Shown: one piece after another, positions 39,160-39,861 of the stretch
Layout of the letters: every line of letters begins with the position of its first letter
How positions within the stretch are numbered: the stretch's first letter is position 1
Assembly (NCBI GenBank): GCA_027314605.1
Contig: DAHVAM010000004.1
Span: 1 to 39,861 of the forward strand
Reading direction: 5' to 3'
DNA: 39,861 bases
Origin: Microcaldota archaeon
GTDB taxonomy: Archaea; Micrarchaeota; Micrarchaeia; Micrarchaeales; CABMGC01
Notes under the pieces: generated by a model
Told to the model about the DNA's origin: nothing
The model's database searches: none
What the model saw: only the letters and a program-made list of their open reading frames with translations
Made by a program: the position numbers and the translations under genes

Positions 39160-39861
39160 ATGGGATATGTCGATGAATTGAGATTCATGTGGAATCTCCT
39201 CTGGAATCCGGGGAAATACGCAAAGAGGCAGCTAGACTTCGGCGGAGCCGTAAAGCTCTACTACATGCTTGCCGTACTGCCTTTCATAGCGTATGTGGTG
39301 TTGGGAAGCCTTGCTGTAGCGTTTGGCTATCCTTCGCACCAATACGGAGGCAACACTCTCTTCAGCTTCTTGTACATGGCGTCATCTTCGCTCTCGTACA
39401 TCTCAGTGCTGTGGGGAGGAATACTTCTCTTCTTTGTGGTATTGCCTCTTGGCATTGCGATAGACGCGCTGATATACCAGCTCATCGCGAAGGTCTTCCT
39501 GAACTCGTGGAAGGGCAACTACGACAGGACGTTCACTGCACTGGTATACGGCCTCTTTCCGTTGCTCTTGCTGCTCTGGCTTAGCGTACTGCCGCTCTTC
39601 AACTCGCTCTTCGTGATAATCGCGCCAATATGGAGCATTGTCTTGATAGTGATTGGGCTCTCCATGCAGCAGAAGGTCACGAGGCTCAACGCCATGCTAT
39701 TGATGGCGGCGAAGTCATTCTTCGTGCTTCTCTTCTTCGTGCTCTTGGGAGTATCGGTCTTCTCGACACTCGGCTTCTTCCTTAGCCACATAATTCCTGT
39801 TACAAGCATCGGGCCTCTGAGCAATCTGACGAGCGGATGGATAGGCACGCATGGAGGAGTA
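39160..39861 (+). CDS. Yip1-like integral membrane protein, 3' end cut by the window edge
   Basis: Open for 234 codons to the window end without a stop, so it is absent from the ORF track; the plus-strand ORF 39189-39584 and the minus ORFs here are shadows. The N-terminus MGYVDELRFMWNLLWNPGKYAK is the amphipathic lead-in common in archaeal Yip1-domain proteins (quoted in part: LRFMWNLLWNPGKYAK). About five membrane helices follow: YMLAVLPFIAYVVLGSLAVAF, LLFFVVLPLGIAIDALIY, LVYGLFPLLLLLWLSVLP, LFVIIAPIWSIVLIVIGL and FFVLLFFVLLGVSVF. Function of the archaeal family is not established. A GTG three codons upstream is an alternative start. Confidence 0.8.
   Translation, partial: MGYVDELRFMWNLLWNPGKYAKRQLDFGGAVKLYYMLAVLPFIAYVVLGSLAVAFGYPSHQYGGNTLFSFLYMASSSLSYISVLWGGILLFFVVLPLGIAIDALIYQLIAKVFLNSWKGNYDRTFTALVYGLFPLLLLLWLSVLPLFNSLFVIIAPIWSIVLIVIGLSMQQKVTRLNAMLLMAAKSFFVLLFFVLLGVSVFSTLGFFLSHIIPVTSIGPLSNLTSGWIGTHGGV

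Noticed and set aside
39189-39584. 131-aa plus-strand ORF in the last gene
   Set aside because: Out of frame with the open Yip1-like membrane protein starting at 39160, which has proper hydrophobic helices.

Overview
The window is chromosomal DNA from an archaeon. It encodes archaeal-type information genes (topoisomerase VI subunit A, replication factor C small subunit, Rad50, TruD, RNase Z, an NFACT/RqcH N-domain), archaeal LonB, geranylgeranylglyceryl phosphate synthase for ether lipids, and FtsZ. It has tRNA genes without encoded CCA. TATA-like boxes sit about 25 nt upstream of many start codons, which indicates leaderless mRNAs. Small gene sizes, tight packing, and many short orphan proteins fit a DPANN-type lineage, possibly Micrarchaeota; that placement is an inference from gene content only.

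Layout. 1-2.2 kb: accessory-looking small genes (a truncated orphan, an AbrB-like protein, a transglutaminase-fold protein, an orphan). 2.2-7.2 kb: a complete SUF iron-sulfur operon on the minus strand, led by an XRE-type regulator with three C-terminal cysteines; a perfect 15-bp palindrome sits at its predicted transcription start. 7.3-9.9 kb: a small membrane protein and rad50. 9.9-12.7 kb: ftsZ, an orphan gene sharing a symmetric promoter with ftsZ, and truD. 12.7-15.3 kb: an operon of a degenerate proline-dehydrogenase-fold protein, an extended SDR and GGGP synthase. 15.3-17.4 kb: NFACT-N protein, RNase Z, and a tRNA-Val that begins one base after the RNase Z stop codon.

17.4-19.8 kb is a decaying island: an AT-rich nucleotidyltransferase-fold gene, a frameshifted GNAT acetyltransferase, and a RelE-type toxin-antitoxin pair bracketed by 28-bp direct repeats. 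19.9-25.4 kb carries carboxy(nor)spermidine dehydrogenase and decarboxylase plus a methyltransferase, facing aspartate-semialdehyde dehydrogenase and aspartokinase. Together these form a plausible aspartate-to-polyamine pathway. 25.5-30.4 kb: a coiled-coil protein, a membrane protein, msrB-msrA, a pair of small multidrug-resistance-like half transporters, and an MscS channel, separated by several structured intergenic segments. 30.4-34.0 kb: a likely small RNA gene, lonB and top6A. 34.1-39.9 kb: small orphans, rfcS, a HIT protein, tRNA-Gln, a site-2-type protease, orphan proteins, a kinase-fold protein and a truncated Yip1-like membrane protein.

The most unusual points are the self-contained SUF regulator and operator, the aspartate-semialdehyde polyamine module, the degenerate PRODH-fold gene in a lipid operon, the RNase Z/tRNA junction, the repeat-bracketed toxin-antitoxin island, and four intergenic segments that look like uncharacterised structured RNAs. 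No CRISPR array, rRNA or intact transposase was seen.
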